From Liolophura sinensis (lineage: Eukaryota; Mollusca; Polyplacophora; Chitonida; Chitonidae): a DNA stretch of 48,276 nt. Shown piece after piece: positions 47,143-48,276 of the stretch; within the stretch, counting starts at the first letter, position 1, and each line of letters begins with the position of its first letter. Made by a program: the position numbers and the translations under genes. The DNA lies in contig NW_027018273.1 in the NCBI RefSeq assembly GCF_032854445.1, positions 1 through 48,276 on the forward strand. The letters are read 5' to 3'. Under the pieces are notes generated by a model that searched no databases, had not been told where the DNA came from, and saw nothing but the letters and a program-made list of their open reading frames with translations.

Positions 47143-48276
47143 CGTGTAGAAAAACCACACCATTTGTACATAAAAAACAAAAAGCACTAGACACAGTCTG
47201 CTGTAAAAAGTACAATTGAACACTGACCCACATCAATAAGTTGCCAAAAGATGCGGAATTGGGCCAGGCATCGGCAGCTGTTTAAAAAATTGCAAATTTC
47301 CCTGGTTTCCATGGAGTAAGAGCCGTTGTTAGGCACGTGATGTTTTCATCAATGATCATTCAATTGTAGCTACAGCCAAAAGCATTGGTCGGAGAGCAAC
47401 GCGGTTTGCACCATTGGATTTCTCGTCACAAAATACGTCGGATTAGCCTCTTACCAGCAGCACTGGAACAGTTTTTCCACTTTTGCATTTTTGCCTGGTC
47501 TTTTTGTTAATTGAATTCGGCTACACTGTACTATGTACCATCGCGACTAGTCATTACTATATTTAACTTTTGACTATAAGTTATGTGCCCTTCGGTAGCC
47601 CAGAAGACGTCAAATCTTTGGGCTAAGCCCATTTAACTCACCCAGCAATTGTCTTACTTCTAAGTCCAAGACAATCTCAATGTCTTTATCTACGTGTAGA
47701 AAAACCACACAATTTCTACATAAAAAACACAAAGTACTAGATACAGTCTGCTGTAAAAAGTACAATTGAACACTGACCCACATCATTAAGGTGCCAAAAG
47801 ATGCGCAATTGGGCCAGGCATCGGCAGCTGTTTAAAAAATTGCAAATTTCCCTGGTTTCCATGGAGTATAAGCCGTTGCTAGGCACGTAATTTAGTCATC
47901 AATGATCATTCAATTGCCGCTACAGCCAAAAGTATTGGTCGGAGAGCAACGCGGTTTGCACCATTCGACTTCTCGTCACAAAATACGTCGGATTAGCCTC
48001 TTACCAGCAGCACTGGAACAGTTTTTCCACTTTTGCATTTTTGCCTGGTCTTTTTGTTAATTGAAATCGGCTACACTGTACTATGTACCATCGCGACTGG
48101 TCATTACTATATTCAACTTTTGACTATAAGTTATGTGCCCTTTGGTAGCCCAGAAGACGTCAAATCTTTGGGCTAAGCCCATTTAACTCACCCAGCAATT
48201 GTCTTACTTCTAAGTCCAAGACAATCTCAATGTCTTTATCTACGTGTAGAAAAACCACACAATTTGTACATAAAAA
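47143..48276. repeat. Last B monomers, array continues past the window
   Basis: Monomers at 47143 and 47693 and the first 34 bp of one at 48243. The two copy 33186-34285 at a constant offset of 13957. The array is not terminated here. Confidence 0.92.

Larger units (their letters stand above)
18289..48276. repeat. Satellite array, right arm (~550-bp monomers)
   Basis: The same array continues in the same orientation beyond the transposon to the window end, where it is cut off 34 bp into a monomer. Starts are 18299, 18851, 19399, 19950, 20496, 21045, 21896, 22446, 22996, 23545, 24095, 24645, 25195, 25745, 26291, 26840, 27691, 28241, 28791, 29341, 29891, 30437, 30986, 31536, 32086, 32636, 33186, 33736, 34286, 34836, 35382, 35931, 36782, 37332, 37882, 38432, 38982, 39532, 40082, 40633, 41183, 41685, 42239, 42789, 43339, 43842, 44392, 44942, 45492, 46042, 46592, 47143, 47693 and 48243. 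The interval is 550 bp in most cases, 546 bp for subfamily C, 851 bp for three fused pairs, and 502-503 bp for two monomers with a 48-bp deletion. This arm is more homogeneous than the left one, which suggests more recent amplification. Confidence 0.97.

Noticed and set aside
1-48276. CRISPR array
   Set aside because: Repeats are regular, but each unit is about 550 bp of continuous similar sequence with no short repeat and unique spacer alternation, and the context is eukaryotic.

Overview
The window is almost entirely one head-to-tail satellite array, broken once by a decayed DNA transposon. The organism is a eukaryote and most likely an animal: a satellite with a monomer of about 550 bp amplified over more than 46 kb, plus a Tc1/mariner-superfamily element with a DD34E transposase. 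The transposase type is widespread in fish and marine invertebrates, so the species cannot be fixed from this sequence. No intact protein-coding gene, rRNA, tRNA or CRISPR array is supported.

Layout. Positions 1-16734 are the left arm and 18289-48276 the right arm of the same array, all monomers in one orientation. Using the motif CGTGTAG (or a one- or two-base variant) as a phase mark, 85 monomer starts were located. Spacing is mostly 548-549 bp in the left third and 550 bp from about 22 kb onward, with a 545-547 bp subclass. The array is a block mosaic of three monomer subfamilies. Subfamily A (549 bp) dominates 0.6-9.3 and 12.5-15.6 kb. Subfamily B (550 bp) dominates 21.9-48.3 kb. Subfamily C (545-547 bp) sits in small blocks.

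Higher-order structure is visible at several scales. There is a tandem trimer unit (1646 bp) at 1.5-4.8 kb, a second trimer pair at 6.0-9.2 kb, and dimer pairs at 12.5-14.7 and 44.4-46.6 kb. Multi-monomer segments recur at fixed offsets of 2156, 3295, 5795, 6346, 9091, 13957 and 14886 bp. Rare deletions of 48, 64 and 247 bp recur only inside duplicated blocks and act as tracers of amplification. A chimeric segment near 30.1-30.6 kb and a 13-bp insertion copied in inverted orientation near 15.13 kb record individual recombination or repair events.

The transposon (16735-18288, 1554 bp) has 29-bp terminal inverted repeats with one mismatch and a TA target duplication. Its transposase gene keeps all three catalytic acidic residues but carries three in-frame stops and one frameshift, so it is a pseudogene. 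It sits in a monomer that is itself shortened by about 157 bp, and no other monomer in the window carries a copy. All coordinates and comparisons were made by eye. Identities are qualitative and no database was consulted.
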